Positions 32,754-43,300 of a stretch of 64,000 bases of DNA are shown one piece after another. Position 1 is the stretch's first letter. Each line of letters starts with the position of its first letter. Position numbers and translations under genes: made by a program. Under the pieces are notes generated by a model. It saw nothing but the letters and a program-made list of their open reading frames with translations, made no database searches and had not been told where the DNA came from. This DNA comes from Hahellaceae bacterium (GTDB taxonomy: Bacteria; Pseudomonadota; Gammaproteobacteria; Pseudomonadales; Oleiphilaceae). Location: positions 62,001 to 126,000 of the forward strand of contig JADJWY010000005.1 in the NCBI GenBank assembly GCA_016716085.1, in the 5' to 3' direction.

Positions 32754-34007
32754 TTAACCGTAAACAGGGAAGCGCTTGCAGAGAGCCAGAACCTGGCCTT
32801 TCACCCGCTCAATCGTCTGAGTATTGCCAATATCCTCCAACACATCACACATCCAGCCAGTCAACTCTCGGGCTTCTTTTTCGCCAATGCCACGACGAGT
32901 CAAGGCAGGAGAACCGATACGAAGACCACTGGTGACGAACGGTGAACGAGGATCATTCGGAACCGAGTTCTTATTGACGGTGATATTGGCCAGCCCCAGC
33001 GCTGCATCAGCGTCTTTACCGGTGATATTCTTATCTATCAGATCCAGTAGGAACAGGTGATTGTCAGTTCCCCCAGAAACCACTTTGAAACCGCGGCTTT
33101 GGAAGGTTTCCGCCATGGCGCGAGCGTTGGCCACGACATTTTGTTGGTAGGCCTTGAATTCCGGCTCCATGGCCTCTTTGAAACAGACGGCCTTTGCCGC
33201 AATGACATGCATCAAAGGACCACCCTGACTTTCGGGGAAGACGGCAAAATTGAGCTTCTTCTCCAGATCTTCGTTCTTACGGGCAAGAATCAGTCCGCCA
33301 CGGGGGCCGCCGAGTGTTTTATGCGTCGTCGTCGTTGTCACATCGGCGATACCGACCGGACTGGGATAGACGCCCGCTGCCACCAGACCTGCAACGTGTG
33401 CCATGTCCACCAGCAGGTATGCGCCAACGCTGTCAGCAATGTCACGGAAGCGCTGCCAGTCAACCACTTTGGAATAGGCAGAAAAGCCCGCAACAATCAT
33501 GCGTGGCTTGTGTTCTTTAGCGAGACGCTCGACTTCAGCGTAATCGATTTCGCCGGTTTCAGGATTCAAACCATACTGCACCGCATTATAGATACGCCCA
33601 GAGAAACTTACCGATGCGCCGTGCGTCAGATGTCCGCCGTGGGCCAGACTCATACCCAAAACAGTATCCCCTGCTTTGCACAATGCCATATAAACGGCTG
33701 CGTTAGCCTGAGAACCGGAGTGGGGCTGGACGTTGGCGTAGTCGGCACCAAACAATGCCTTGGCACGATCAATCGCAAGCTGTTCAACGACATCGACATA
33801 CTCACAGCCACCATAGTAGCGCTTATGCGGGTAGCCTTCTGCGTATTTGTTGGTAAGAACTGAGCCCTGGGCCTGCATGACTCTTGGACTGGTATAATTT
33901 TCAGAAGCAATCAGCTCGATGTGCTCCTCCTGGCGCTGCGCCTCGCCCTGCATGGCTGCCCACAATTCCGCATCGTATCCGGCAATTGTCATCTCTTTAC
34001 TGAACAT
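32754..34007 (-). CDS. glyA: Serine hydroxymethyltransferase
   Basis: PLP enzyme converting serine and tetrahydrofolate to glycine and methylene-THF, main source of one-carbon units. 417 residues, normal. The PLP lysine is in TTTTHKTLGGPRGG; YAEGYPHKRYYGGCEYVD and MSLAHGGHLTHG are intact. ATG preceded by GAGGGT. It is 45 bases upstream of nrdR on the same strand. The gap to divergent ettA shows no glycine-riboswitch or other recognisable leader element. Confidence 0.98.
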   Translation of the reverse strand: MFSKEMTIAGYDAELWAAMQGEAQRQEEHIELIASENYTSPRVMQAQGSVLTNKYAEGYPHKRYYGGCEYVDVVEQLAIDRAKALFGADYANVQPHSGSQANAAVYMALCKAGDTVLGMSLAHGGHLTHGASVSFSGRIYNAVQYGLNPETGEIDYAEVERLAKEHKPRMIVAGFSAYSKVVDWQRFRDIADSVGAYLLVDMAHVAGLVAAGVYPSPVGIADVTTTTTHKTLGGPRGGLILARKNEDLEKKLNFAVFPESQGGPLMHVIAAKAVCFKEAMEPEFKAYQQNVVANARAMAETFQSRGFKVVSGGTDNHLFLLDLIDKNITGKDADAALGLANITVNKNSVPNDPRSPFVTSGLRIGSPALTRRGIGEKEARELTGWMCDVLEDIGNTQTIERVKGQVLALCKRFPVYG

Positions 34008-34119
34008 CGTACCCTCGGCAGATATCTGAAACTGGTAAACGCGGCATTTTACGCTAAAACGGGCCGGAGTTCATCTATTCATCAGCTCACCTATCCCACG
34101 ACCAGAACAGCGCGATCGC

Positions 34120-34148
34120 TTGCAGGGACTCGAGCACTGGTTTAGGCT
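34120..34148 (+). promoter_or_regulatory. Candidate promoter of ettA
   Basis: TTGCAG at 34120-34125, 17 bases, TAGGCT at 34143-34148, about 75 bases before the ettA ATG. Spacing is ideal, and the -10 matches four of six positions. The gap between glyA and ettA has no better plus-strand candidate. Confidence 0.4.
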
Positions 34149-34223
34149 AGACCCCCATTGTTACTGCCCTCTGCGCAGTCTCCTGCACATCGTATTAACC
34201 CGCTTATCACAATCGGAAAACTC

Positions 34224-35885
34224 ATGGCTCAGTACGTTTACACAATGAACCGCGTCGGCAAGGTGGTTCCCCCTAAACGGGAAATTCTTAAGGATATTTC
34301 CCTCTCTTTCTTTCCCGGCGCCAAAATTGGCGTACTGGGCCTAAACGGCTCAGGTAAATCAACCCTGCTGCGCATCATGGCGGGTGTGGACACTGAAATT
34401 CTGGGCGAGGCCAGACCCCAGCCCGGCATCAATGTCGGCTACCTGCCCCAGGAACCCCAACTGGACGAAACCAAAGATGTGAGAGGTAACGTTGAGGAGG
34501 GCGTCAAAGCCATCAAAGATGCACTGGTGCGACTTGATGAGGTATACGCCGCCTATGCCGATCCGGATGCGGATTTCGATGCACTGGCCGCCGAACAGGC
34601 CAAACTGGAAGCTTTAATACAGGCAACCGACGGCCACAACCTGGACCGCACACTTGAAGTGGCCGCCGATGCGTTGCGCCTGCCCCCCTGGGACGCCAAG
34701 GTCTCTCAACTGTCAGGAGGGGAGCGTCGCCGCGTCGCATTATGTAAGCTGCTGCTTTCGAAACCTGACATGCTGCTGCTTGACGAGCCGACTAACCATT
34801 TGGATGCGGAGAGCGTGGCATGGCTCGAACGCTTTCTGCATGAATACCCTGGCACCGTCGTCGCAATCACCCACGACCGTTACTTCCTGGATAACGTAGC
34901 AGGCTGGATTCTGGAGCTGGATCGCGGTCGCGGCATCCCGTTCGAAGGGAACTACTCGCAGTGGCTGGAGGCTAAGGAAAAGCGACTGCAACAGGAAGAA
35001 AAGCAGGAAGCCTCCCGCCAGAAAGCCATCAAGTCAGAACTTGAATGGGTTCGCAGCAATGCCAAAGGTCGCCACGCCAAGAGCAAAGCCCGACTGGCCC
35101 GGTTTGATGAGCTGTCCTCACAGGATTTTCAGAAGCGGAATGAAACCAACGAAATCTACATTCCACCTGGCCCCCGCCTGGGAGATGTTGTCTTTGAACT
35201 GAACGATGTGTCGAAGCGTTTCGGTGACAAGCTTTTATTTGATCACCTGAGCTTTAATGTGCCGCCGGGCAGTATTGTCGGTGTCATCGGTGGAAATGGT
35301 GCTGGTAAATCAACGCTGTTCAAGCTACTCGCAGGCATGGAGCAACCCGATTCAGGCAATATTCGTATCGGCGATACCGTCAAACTGTCTTATGTCGGAC
35401 AAATGCGGGAACTTGATGGCAGCAAGACGGCATGGGAGGAGGTGAGTAACGGACAGGACATCATTCAGGTTGGCTCGTTCAGTACACCCTCCCGAGCCTA
35501 TCTCGGCCGCTTCAACTTCCGTGGCACGGATCAGCAGAAGCGCGTGGGTGACCTATCGGGAGGCGAGCGCAACCGCCTGTTTTTAGCCAAACTGCTGCAG
35601 CAAGGCGGAAACGTTCTATTGCTGGACGAACCGACCAACGACCTGGACGTTGAAACATTGCGTGCATTGGAAGAAGGTATTCTGGCATTTCCGGGCTGCG
35701 CCATCGTCATTTCTCACGATCGCTGGTTCCTTGACCGTATCGCAACGCATATTCTCGCCTTTGAAGGCGACAGTGAAGTGGTATGGTTTGAAGGTAACTT
35801 CAGCGATTACGATGCCGATTATCGCAAGCGGAAGGGAGACAGCGCCTTCGCCCCCCAACGCATGAAGTATAAGCGACTGGCCTAA
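34224..35885 (+). CDS. ettA: Energy-dependent translational throttle protein EttA (ABC-F)
   Basis: ABC-F ATPase that binds the ribosomal E site and gates the first elongation step according to ATP/ADP. Two ABC domains without membrane segments: Walker A GLNGSGKS (about 39-46) and GGNGAGKS (about 355), signatures LSGGERRR and LSGGERNR, Walker B LLLDEPTNHLDAES and LLLDEPTNDLDVET. The linker is rich in Arg, Lys and Gln. The ATG at 34224 starts the family sequence MAQYVYTMNRVGKVVPPKRE and gives 553 residues; an in-frame extension to 34158 is discarded. Very highly conserved. Confidence 0.97.
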   Translation: MAQYVYTMNRVGKVVPPKREILKDISLSFFPGAKIGVLGLNGSGKSTLLRIMAGVDTEILGEARPQPGINVGYLPQEPQLDETKDVRGNVEEGVKAIKDALVRLDEVYAAYADPDADFDALAAEQAKLEALIQATDGHNLDRTLEVAADALRLPPWDAKVSQLSGGERRRVALCKLLLSKPDMLLLDEPTNHLDAESVAWLERFLHEYPGTVVAITHDRYFLDNVAGWILELDRGRGIPFEGNYSQWLEAKEKRLQQEEKQEASRQKAIKSELEWVRSNAKGRHAKSKARLARFDELSSQDFQKRNETNEIYIPPGPRLGDVVFELNDVSKRFGDKLLFDHLSFNVPPGSIVGVIGGNGAGKSTLFKLLAGMEQPDSGNIRIGDTVKLSYVGQMRELDGSKTAWEEVSNGQDIIQVGSFSTPSRAYLGRFNFRGTDQQKRVGDLSGGERNRLFLAKLLQQGGNVLLLDEPTNDLDVETLRALEEGILAFPGCAIVISHDRWFLDRIATHILAFEGDSEVVWFEGNFSDYDADYRKRKGDSAFAPQRMKYKRLA

Positions 35886-35950
35886 GCCCTGCACTGATCT
35901 ACGCAGAAACGACGACCTTCGACTATAGTGTAAGGAAAAGAGGATACTCC

Positions 35951-36328
35951 ATGGCCAATGCCCCTTCACCCGAACGTCGTCGCTTTCATCGTATCGCCTT
36001 CCACGCCCCGATCACCATCGAACAGGGTGGTCAGGCGTGGCAATCAGACCTGATCGATATATCCCTTAAAGGTATTCTGACACGACGCCCCAGTGACTGG
36101 TCCGGGCTGACCCTCGGTACACCTTGCACCTACCGGCTTCCCCTCGACGCCGACCATGTCGTAAGCGTGGAGGCAAAGCTCATGCACCAGGAGAGTGATC
36201 GTCTTGGTTTCGAGTGCGTCACCATGGATATTGACAGCGCCACCCTGCTCCGCCGTCTGGTCGAGTTAAATTTGGGCGACCCCGAATTATTGGACAGAGA
36301 TTTCGCTGCACTGTTGACCGGCCAGTGA
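35951..36328 (+). CDS. PilZ-domain cyclic-di-GMP-binding protein, MapZ/PA4608-like
   Basis: Single PilZ domain, 125 residues. The c-di-GMP site is visible: ERRRFHR (residues 8-14) and DISLKG (about 36-41). Both ends resemble P. aeruginosa MapZ (PA4608), which is also 125 residues: RRRFHRIAF near the start, LGFECVTMDIDS and LLRRLVELNLGDPELL near the end. MapZ binds the chemotaxis methyltransferase CheR1 on sensing c-di-GMP; whether this protein has such a partner is unknown. Ribosome site AGAGGA before the ATG. Convergent with radA, as in Pseudomonas. Type IV pilus genes elsewhere in the window make a surface-behaviour role plausible, but that is inference. Confidence 0.88.
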   Translation: MANAPSPERRRFHRIAFHAPITIEQGGQAWQSDLIDISLKGILTRRPSDWSGLTLGTPCTYRLPLDADHVVSVEAKLMHQESDRLGFECVTMDIDSATLLRRLVELNLGDPELLDRDFAALLTGQ

Positions 36329-36355
36329 AGACACGATTAACGTCGACCCAGCCCC

Positions 36356-37726
36356 TCAGAGATGTTCCAATAACTCAGACACCCGACTGATCGCAATACA
36401 CTCCAGACCTTCGATGGCCTTGCGAGGCATGTTGGCTTTCGGCAGAAATACGCGATTGAATCCGTGTTTGTGCGCTTCAATGGCACGCTCCTGCCCACTC
36501 ACCACTGGCCGGATTTCTCCTGACAACCCCACTTCGCCAAAAACGGCAACCTGCTTACCAACGGGCCGGTCTCGCATGCTGGAAACCAAGGCCATAATGA
36601 TCGCAAGATCCGCGCTGGTTTCGGTGATTTTGACCCCCCCAACCACGTTTAGAAAGACGTCCTGATCACCCAGCTGAAGCCCACCATGGCGACTGAGAAC
36701 TGCCAACAAAAGCGCCAACCGCTGCTGATCGTAACCGACCGCGAGGCGGCGGGGCGAGCCTCCATAACAGGTATCCAACAAAGCCTGAATTTCAACCAGC
36801 ATCGGCCGGGTTCCCTCCCAGACCACGGTCGCCACACTGCCTGCCGCTTGCTCATCCTCTCGCGTAAGAAACAAGGCGCTGGGATTTTTGACCTCTTTCA
36901 GCCCCTGCTCAACCATCGCAAAAACACCAAGCTCATTCACTGCACCGAAGCGGTTCTTATTAGCGCGTAACATACGAAAGCGATTGTCTTCAGCACCCTC
37001 CAACATAATGGATGCATCAATCATGTGCTCCAGCACCTTTGGTCCGGCCAGGCTTCCATCTTTGGTCACATGGCCCACCAGCAGGACAACAATCCCCGAC
37101 TGCTTGGCCAAACGGGTTAATAAGGCGGCGCACTCCCGCACCTGCGCCACACTGCCTGGCGCGGATTGCAACTCAGCCATGACCATCACCTGGATACTGT
37201 CTATGATCAGCAGGACGGGTTTCTCCTGCTCAGCAACCATCAGAATAGTCTCGACATCGGTCTCGGCCATCACCTCCAGCGCATGGGTTTCCAGGTGGAG
37301 TCGATGTGCCCTCAACGCGACCTGCTGGACGGACTCCTCGCCCGTCACGTACATCACCTTAAGGCTTTGCGCGAGACGAGCTGCCGTCTGCAAGAGCAAC
37401 GTGCTTTTGCCTGCCCCGGGATGCCCGCCCAACAGCACTACGGAGCCAGGCACTAGACCGCCGCCTAACACACGGTCAAATTCAGAACTTCCCGTTGGAA
37501 TTCGCATTTCCTGCTCAAGGGTAATGCCATCGAGCCGCTGTAGCGCCGCTTTTTGCCCAGCAAAGCCCTCTCGCCCCCCTCCTTGATTTGACGGCGTGCG
37601 GGCGAGTTTAGCCTCGCGAAATTCACTGATGGTATTCCAGGCTCCGCACTGAAGGCATTGACCGCTCCACTTAGGTGAATCCGCTCCGCATTCAGTACAA
37701 ACAAATTGGGTTTGTTTTTTTGCCAT
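36356..37726 (-). CDS. radA: DNA repair protein RadA
   Basis: RecA-like branch-migration helicase of recombination repair. Zinc finger C4 (CTECG and CLQCG, residues about 10-30), RecA-type ATPase domain with Walker A GGHPGAGKST (about 98-107), the RadA-specific KNRFG motif, and a C-terminal Lon-like domain (about 300-456). 456 residues, normal. Long enough to rule out a fragment. ATG start. It lies 88 bases upstream of nothing on its own strand; the hemE terminator stands just behind its promoter region. Confidence 0.97.
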   Translation of the reverse strand: MAKKQTQFVCTECGADSPKWSGQCLQCGAWNTISEFREAKLARTPSNQGGGREGFAGQKAALQRLDGITLEQEMRIPTGSSEFDRVLGGGLVPGSVVLLGGHPGAGKSTLLLQTAARLAQSLKVMYVTGEESVQQVALRAHRLHLETHALEVMAETDVETILMVAEQEKPVLLIIDSIQVMVMAELQSAPGSVAQVRECAALLTRLAKQSGIVVLLVGHVTKDGSLAGPKVLEHMIDASIMLEGAEDNRFRMLRANKNRFGAVNELGVFAMVEQGLKEVKNPSALFLTREDEQAAGSVATVVWEGTRPMLVEIQALLDTCYGGSPRRLAVGYDQQRLALLLAVLSRHGGLQLGDQDVFLNVVGGVKITETSADLAIIMALVSSMRDRPVGKQVAVFGEVGLSGEIRPVVSGQERAIEAHKHGFNRVFLPKANMPRKAIEGLECIAISRVSELLEHL

Positions 37727-37776
37727 TTTGTTGTATCCAGATCCAATCGATTTAAGCTGGCAAATAGTAGCAGAAA

Positions 37777-37804
37777 GAAAAAAGCCCGAGAAACTCGGGC
37801 TTTT
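37777..37804 (-). terminator. Terminator of hemE / end of the pil-aro-glt-hemE series
   Basis: On the minus strand AGCCCGAG, loop TTT, CTCGGGCT, followed by six T and then C/T-rich sequence. The stem is at 37783-37790 and 37794-37801. It lies 10-35 bases beyond the hemE stop and closes the whole minus-strand gene series before radA. Confidence 0.87.
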
Positions 37805-37813
37805 AAGGTCGGA

Positions 37814-38884
37814 TCAGCGATGGTACTGTCCGCTGAATTCGTGCACGGCCTCGATAAAGACGCGCGCATGCTCGGGATCAACGTCTGGCGTAATGCCATG
37901 CCCCAGATTAAAAACATGCCCGTCGCCATTGCCAAAGGATGCAAGGATGCGGGCAACTTCAGCTCGGATCGCCTCCGGTGAAGCGCACAGTACAGCAGGA
38001 TCCATATTGCCCTGCAGCGCCACCCGATTGCCCACGCGCTGACGAGCCTCGCCCAGATCAGTGGTCCAATCCAGCCCCAGGGCATCCGCACCACTGTCCG
38101 CAATCAGCTCAAGCCATTGCCCCCCCTGCTTGGTAAACAGAATCACAGGAACACGCCGTCCCTCGGACTCCCGCTGCAAGCCAGCTACGATTTTATTCAT
38201 GTAGGCGAGCGAAAACTCACGATACGCCGGCTGAGTCAGAATCCCCCCCCAGGTATCAAAAATCTGAACTGCCTGAGCCCCTGCCCGAATTTGAGCATTT
38301 AAGTAGTCAATGACCACATCGGCTAATTTATCAAGCAGGGCGTGCAAGGTCTCAGGTGCGGAATAGAGCATCTGTTTGATGCGATGAAAATCTCGGCTGC
38401 TGCCACCCTGGACCATGTAAGTCGCCAGCGTCCATGGACTACCGGAAAACCCGATCAAAGGCACACGGCCATTCAGCTCACGCCGAATGGTCGTGACCGC
38501 ATTCATGACATAGGCAAGATCCCGCTCTGGGTCGACAGCCGGTATACTTTCAACGTCTGCCAGGTTGCCAATCGTTTTCCTGAATCGAGGCCCTTCACCC
38601 GTCTCAAAGTACAACCCCAAGCCCATCGCATCTGGTATCGTCAAAATATCAGAAAATAAAATGGCGGCGTCCAATGGATAACGCGCCAAGGGCTGTAGGG
38701 TAACTTCACAGGCGTAATCGGCATTCATGCACAGGGCCATGAAATCACCCGCCTTTTGTCGGGTTGCCCGATACTCAGGAAGATATCGTCCTGCCTGCCG
38801 CATCATCCATACCGGCGTCACATCGACTGGCTGACGAAGGAGCGCCCGCAGAAAACGATCATTTTTCAGTTCAGGATGCATCAT
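37814..38884 (-). CDS. hemE: Uroporphyrinogen decarboxylase
   Basis: Fifth enzyme from glutamyl-tRNA in haem synthesis: decarboxylates four acetate side chains of uroporphyrinogen III. 356 residues; signatures PVWMMRQAGRYLPEYR near residue 26, VPLIGFSGSPWTLATY near 130 and HVFNLGHGI near 320. The ATG overlaps the gltD stop as ATGA, so it is coupled to gltD. A run of eight G occurs within codons for Trp-Gly-Gly (plus-strand C run at 38243-38250). Last gene before the terminator. Confidence 0.97.
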   Translation of the reverse strand: MMHPELKNDRFLRALLRQPVDVTPVWMMRQAGRYLPEYRATRQKAGDFMALCMNADYACEVTLQPLARYPLDAAILFSDILTIPDAMGLGLYFETGEGPRFRKTIGNLADVESIPAVDPERDLAYVMNAVTTIRRELNGRVPLIGFSGSPWTLATYMVQGGSSRDFHRIKQMLYSAPETLHALLDKLADVVIDYLNAQIRAGAQAVQIFDTWGGILTQPAYREFSLAYMNKIVAGLQRESEGRRVPVILFTKQGGQWLELIADSGADALGLDWTTDLGEARQRVGNRVALQGNMDPAVLCASPEAIRAEVARILASFGNGDGHVFNLGHGITPDVDPEHARVFIEAVHEFSGQYHR

Positions 38885-40308
38885 GCCTGAAGATCATCCA
38901 AGTAATCCAAAATACCCTCAGCAGCCTTACGACCTTCCCAAATAGCGGTCACGACGAGATCAGAACCTCGCACCATATCACCACCCGCAAAAATCTTCGG
39001 GTTCGCTGTCTGGAAGTGGTACTGCTGATGCTCCGGGGCCAGAACACGGCCACCGGAATCCTGTTCAATACCGAACTTAGCAAACCAAGGCGCTGGACTT
39101 GGGCGGAAGCCAAACGCAATCAGAACGGCGTCTGCCGGCAGAATCTCTTCACTGCCTGGAATAACCTCAGGCCGACGACGCCCCTGCTCATCCGCTTCAC
39201 CCATACGGGTCTGGACCACTTTTACGCCTTCAACCTTTTCCTCACCGACAATCGCTACCGGCTGGCGGTTGAACAAAAATTTCACACCTTCTTCACGGGC
39301 ATTAGCCACTTCGCGACGAGAACCCGGCATGTTTTCTTCATCACGGCGATAAGCACACGTTACCGACTTGGCACCCTGGCGGATCGAGGTTCGGTTACAG
39401 TCCATCGCCGTATCACCGCCACCCAACACGACCACACGCTTGCCTTTCATGTCGATGAAATCGGCGGCATCCTTTTCAAACCCGAGGCATCGATTGACGT
39501 TCGAGATCAGGAAAGGTAACGCATCGTATACGCCGGGTAGATCTTCACCGGGAAAGCCACCTTTCATGTAGTTGTAGGTGCCCATACCCATAAAGACGGC
39601 ATCAAACTCTTCGAGCAGCTTGCCGAAATCGACATCTTTGCCCACGGTGGTATTTAAACGGAATTCGATGCCCATGCCTTCAAAGATTTCACGGCGGCGA
39701 GCCATGACGCCTTTTTCCAACTTGAATTCAGGAATACCAAAGGTCAACAGACCACCAATCTCTGGATAGGAGTCAAAGACGACAGGCTTTACACCGTTAC
39801 GAATCAGGATGTCGGCGCAACCCAGTCCTGCCGGGCCAGCGCCAATAATCGCCACTCGTTTGCTGGTCATGACAACCTTCGACATGTCGGGCTTCCAGCC
39901 CAGGGCAAACGCAGTCTCAGTAATATACTTTTCGGCGGAACCAATGGTGACCGCGCCAAAGCCATCACTCAAGGTACACGCTCCCTCACACAGACGATCC
40001 TGAGGGCATACCCGGCCGCAGACTTCAGGCAAGGTGTTGGTCTGATGGCACAGCTCTACGGCTTCAAGAATGTTGCCTTCAGAGATTAGCTTCAACCAGT
40101 TAGGAATGTAGTTGTGTACAGGACACTTCCACTCGCAGTATGGGTTTCCGCACTCCAGACAGCGATGCGCCTGTTGCTTGGCTTCATCTTCTTTGAAGGG
40201 CATGTAAATTTCTTTGAACGCTTTCTTGCGACTGGACACCGCCACTTTAGCCGGATCCTTGCGCCCTACATCAATGAACTGAAAGTTGTTGTTCAGTCTT
40301 CCTGGCAT
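38881..40308 (-). CDS. gltD: Glutamate synthase, small subunit
   Basis: FAD subunit of NADPH-glutamate synthase: oxidises NADPH and passes electrons to GltB. N-terminal 4Fe-4S region with CLECGNPYCEWKCP and CGRVCPQDRLCEGAC (about 49-115); FAD-binding GAGPAGLGCAD (about 153-163), and the NADPH-binding GGGDTAMDC (about 293-301). 475 residues, normal. 47 bases downstream of gltB. The pair assimilates ammonium through glutamine. Confidence 0.97.
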   Translation of the reverse strand: MPGRLNNNFQFIDVGRKDPAKVAVSSRKKAFKEIYMPFKEDEAKQQAHRCLECGNPYCEWKCPVHNYIPNWLKLISEGNILEAVELCHQTNTLPEVCGRVCPQDRLCEGACTLSDGFGAVTIGSAEKYITETAFALGWKPDMSKVVMTSKRVAIIGAGPAGLGCADILIRNGVKPVVFDSYPEIGGLLTFGIPEFKLEKGVMARRREIFEGMGIEFRLNTTVGKDVDFGKLLEEFDAVFMGMGTYNYMKGGFPGEDLPGVYDALPFLISNVNRCLGFEKDAADFIDMKGKRVVVLGGGDTAMDCNRTSIRQGAKSVTCAYRRDEENMPGSRREVANAREEGVKFLFNRQPVAIVGEEKVEGVKVVQTRMGEADEQGRRRPEVIPGSEEILPADAVLIAFGFRPSPAPWFAKFGIEQDSGGRVLAPEHQQYHFQTANPKIFAGGDMVRGSDLVVTAIWEGRKAAEGILDYLDDLQA

Positions 40309-40355
40309 AATTGCAACCTCAATTTCAAACCTTAGGATACGTTTCCCGGGGCGCC

Positions 40356-43300
40356 TTATTCCGGACGCGCCCGAGTGTTATCCAGCAGACTGGACAGACT
40401 GGCGGCTTTCGGCTTGACCAGCCAGAACGCGCCAACATAATCATCAAAGTTATCCAGAATATTCTCAGCCCACAAACTACCGGTTTCGCGGACATGATCT
40501 GTAATCACTTCTCGCAAATGATTGCGGTGAGCTTCCATCGCCTCGCTGGAGATGCGATGGATTTCAACCAGCTCATGGTTATAACGATCGACGAAACCCT
40601 TATCCTGATCCAGGACATAGGCAAAGCCACCGGTCATACCGGCACCAAAGTTATGCCCTGTTCTGCCCAGCACCGTGATCATTCCGCCCGTCATGTACTC
40701 ACAGCAATGATCTCCTGCGCCTTCAACAACCGCAAATGCGCCGGAGTTACGGACTGCAAATCGCTCGCCCGCCGTACCGGCAGCGAACAATTTTCCACCC
40801 GTAGCGCCGTAAAGACAGGTGTTACCAATAATTGCGGCATCCTGGGAGGCAAACGCACTGCCTCTGGGCGGGAACACGGCCAGCTTACCGCCTGTCATGC
40901 CTTTGCCGACATAGTCGTTGGCGTCACCCTCAAGCAGCATGTGCAGACCGCCGGCATTCCAGACGCCAAAACTTTGTCCGGCCGTCCCCTTCAAGCGGAA
41001 AACAAGTGGTGTGTCAGCCATGCCCTGATTTCCGTGCTGCTTTGCAATCTCGCCTGACAAGCGGGCGCCGATCGAACGATCACAGTTAGTCACGGTCAGC
41101 TCAAATTCACCACCGGCTTTACTATCAATCGCGGTGCGGGCCAGCTCAACCATCCGCTCAGCCAGGGCACCTTTGTCGAACGGTGGGTTACGCGGTTGGC
41201 CACAGGTGTGCGGTTTGTCTGCAGGGATCGCATCATTCGAGAGAATCGGCTGCAGGTTCAAATTGCGCTGCTTGGGCGTTTTACCCGGTAACAGCTCAAG
41301 CAGGTCGGTGCGACCAATCAACTCTTCCAGCGTGGCGACACCCAGCTTTGCCATCCACTCGCGGGTTTCTTCGGCCAGGAAACGGAAATAGTTCATCGCC
41401 ATTTCAACAGTACCCTGGAAGTGCTTCTCGCGCAGCATTTCATTCTGGGTAGCGACACCCGTCGCACAGTTATTCAGGTGACAAATGCGCAGGTATTTAC
41501 AGCCCAGCGCAACCATTGGCCCAGTGCCAAAACCAAAGCTTTCTGCCCCCAGGATGGCCGCTTTAACAACGTCCAGACCGGTTTTGAGTCCACCGTCCGT
41601 CTGCAATCGCACCTTTGCGCGAAGATCATTCGCTCTCAGCGCCTGATGCGCCTCAGCCAAACCCAGCTCCCAAGGACTGCCGGCATATTTAATTGAGGTC
41701 AGCGGGCTGGCCCCCGTTCCGCCATCATATCCGGAAATGGTGATCAGGTCGGCATACGCTTTTGCAACGCCCGCCGCAATGGTTCCGACGCCTGGCTCAG
41801 ACACCAGCTTAACGGATACCAAAGCGCCTGGGTTGACCTGTTTGAGGTCAAAAATAAGCTGTGCCAAATCCTCAATCGAGTAGATATCGTGATGAGGCGG
41901 CGGCGAAATCAAGGTAACGCCGGGCACCGAGAAGCGCAGCCGCGCGATCAGATCATTGACTTTACCGCCAGGCAGCTGCCCACCTTCTCCTGGTTTAGCA
42001 CCCTGAGCCACTTTAATCTGCAGCACCTCGGCCCCGACCAGGTAATGAGGCGTAACGCCGAAACGACCTGAGGCCACCTGACGAATTTTGGAACGACGTT
42101 CAGTCCCATAGCGGGCAGGATCTTCACCGCCTTCACCGGAATTTGAGCGTCCGCCCAAACGATTCATGGCAACCGCCAGTGCTTCATGGGCTTCAGGCGA
42201 CAACGCACCAATAGACATGGCCGCACTGTCAAAGCGTTTGAACAATCCCTCAACCGGCTCAACCTCCTCAAGCGGAATCGGCTTAGCTTTAGCGGAGAGC
42301 GTAAACAGGTCACGAAGCGCCGCAACGGGACGCTCATTTACAAGTGCTGCATACTCTTTATAGGTGCCGTAGTCGCCATTTTGAACCGCACGCTGCAGCG
42401 TGGTAATGACATCAGGATTGTAGGCATGATATTCGCCACCATGCATAAACTTGAGCAAGCCACCGGTTTCGATTCGCTTGCGTGGATTCCAGGCAAGCTT
42501 AGCAAGGGCTTCCTGGTCGGTTTGCAAATCGTAGAAAGACGCGCCCTGAATTCGGCTCTCGACGCCGCGGAAACAGAGGTCAACGACCTGATCTGACAGA
42601 CCGACCGCTTCAAACAATTGAGCTCCACGGTAGGACGCAATCGTCGAAATCCCCATCTTGGACAGAATTTTAAGCAGGCCTTTATTAATCCCTTTGCGAT
42701 AGTTGTTTTTAGCATCGATCGGATCAATCAACATTTCGCCTTTACGCACCAGATCGTTTAAGACCTGATAAGCAAGATAAGGGTAAACCGCGGTCGCACC
42801 GAACCCGAACAGCACCGCAAACTGGTGAGGGTCTCGCGCCCAGGCTGTTTCGACAATAATATTGGCATCACAACGTAATCCGGTCTGCACCAGTCGATGA
42901 TGCACCGCACCAGTGGCCATGAAAGCATTTATGGGGAGGCGTCCAGGCGCAAGCTGAGCATCGCTAAGGATCAACCATACTTTTCCAGACCTCACGGCAG
43001 CCTCTGCCTGATCTGCCACCGCGCGTACAGCCGCTTCAAGCCCCATTTCAGGGCTAAATGACAAGGAAAGGGTTACGGCGTCAAACCCCGGACGATTCAA
43101 CTGCTTCAAACGCTGGAATTTACCCGGCGACAACACCGGCGTACTCAGAATAACGCGATTGGCGTGCTCAGGCGTTTCGTCAAACACGTTACGCTCGGCC
43201 CCAAGACACGTTTCAAGTGACATGACCACGGTTTCACGCAACGGGTCAATCGGTGGGTTGGTGACCTGCGCAAATTTCTGACGAAAGAAATCTGCTACCG

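Noticed and set aside
32700..32760. FMN riboswitch for the rib genes
   Set aside because: nrdR and ribD abut, and the gap upstream of nrdR is only 45 bases, too short for the aptamer.
33057..33863. 268-codon open frame antisense to glyA
   Set aside because: Entirely within the well-identified glyA; no family resemblance and no ribosome site. The same applies to long antisense frames over ileS (15462-16223), proB/obgE (20851-21816), ribB(X) (30184-30825), pilM (52512-53357) and maeB (56151-57047).
34008..34223. Glycine riboswitch or MetR/PurR site before glyA
   Set aside because: The divergent gap is short and shows no conserved riboswitch pairing or recognisable operator.
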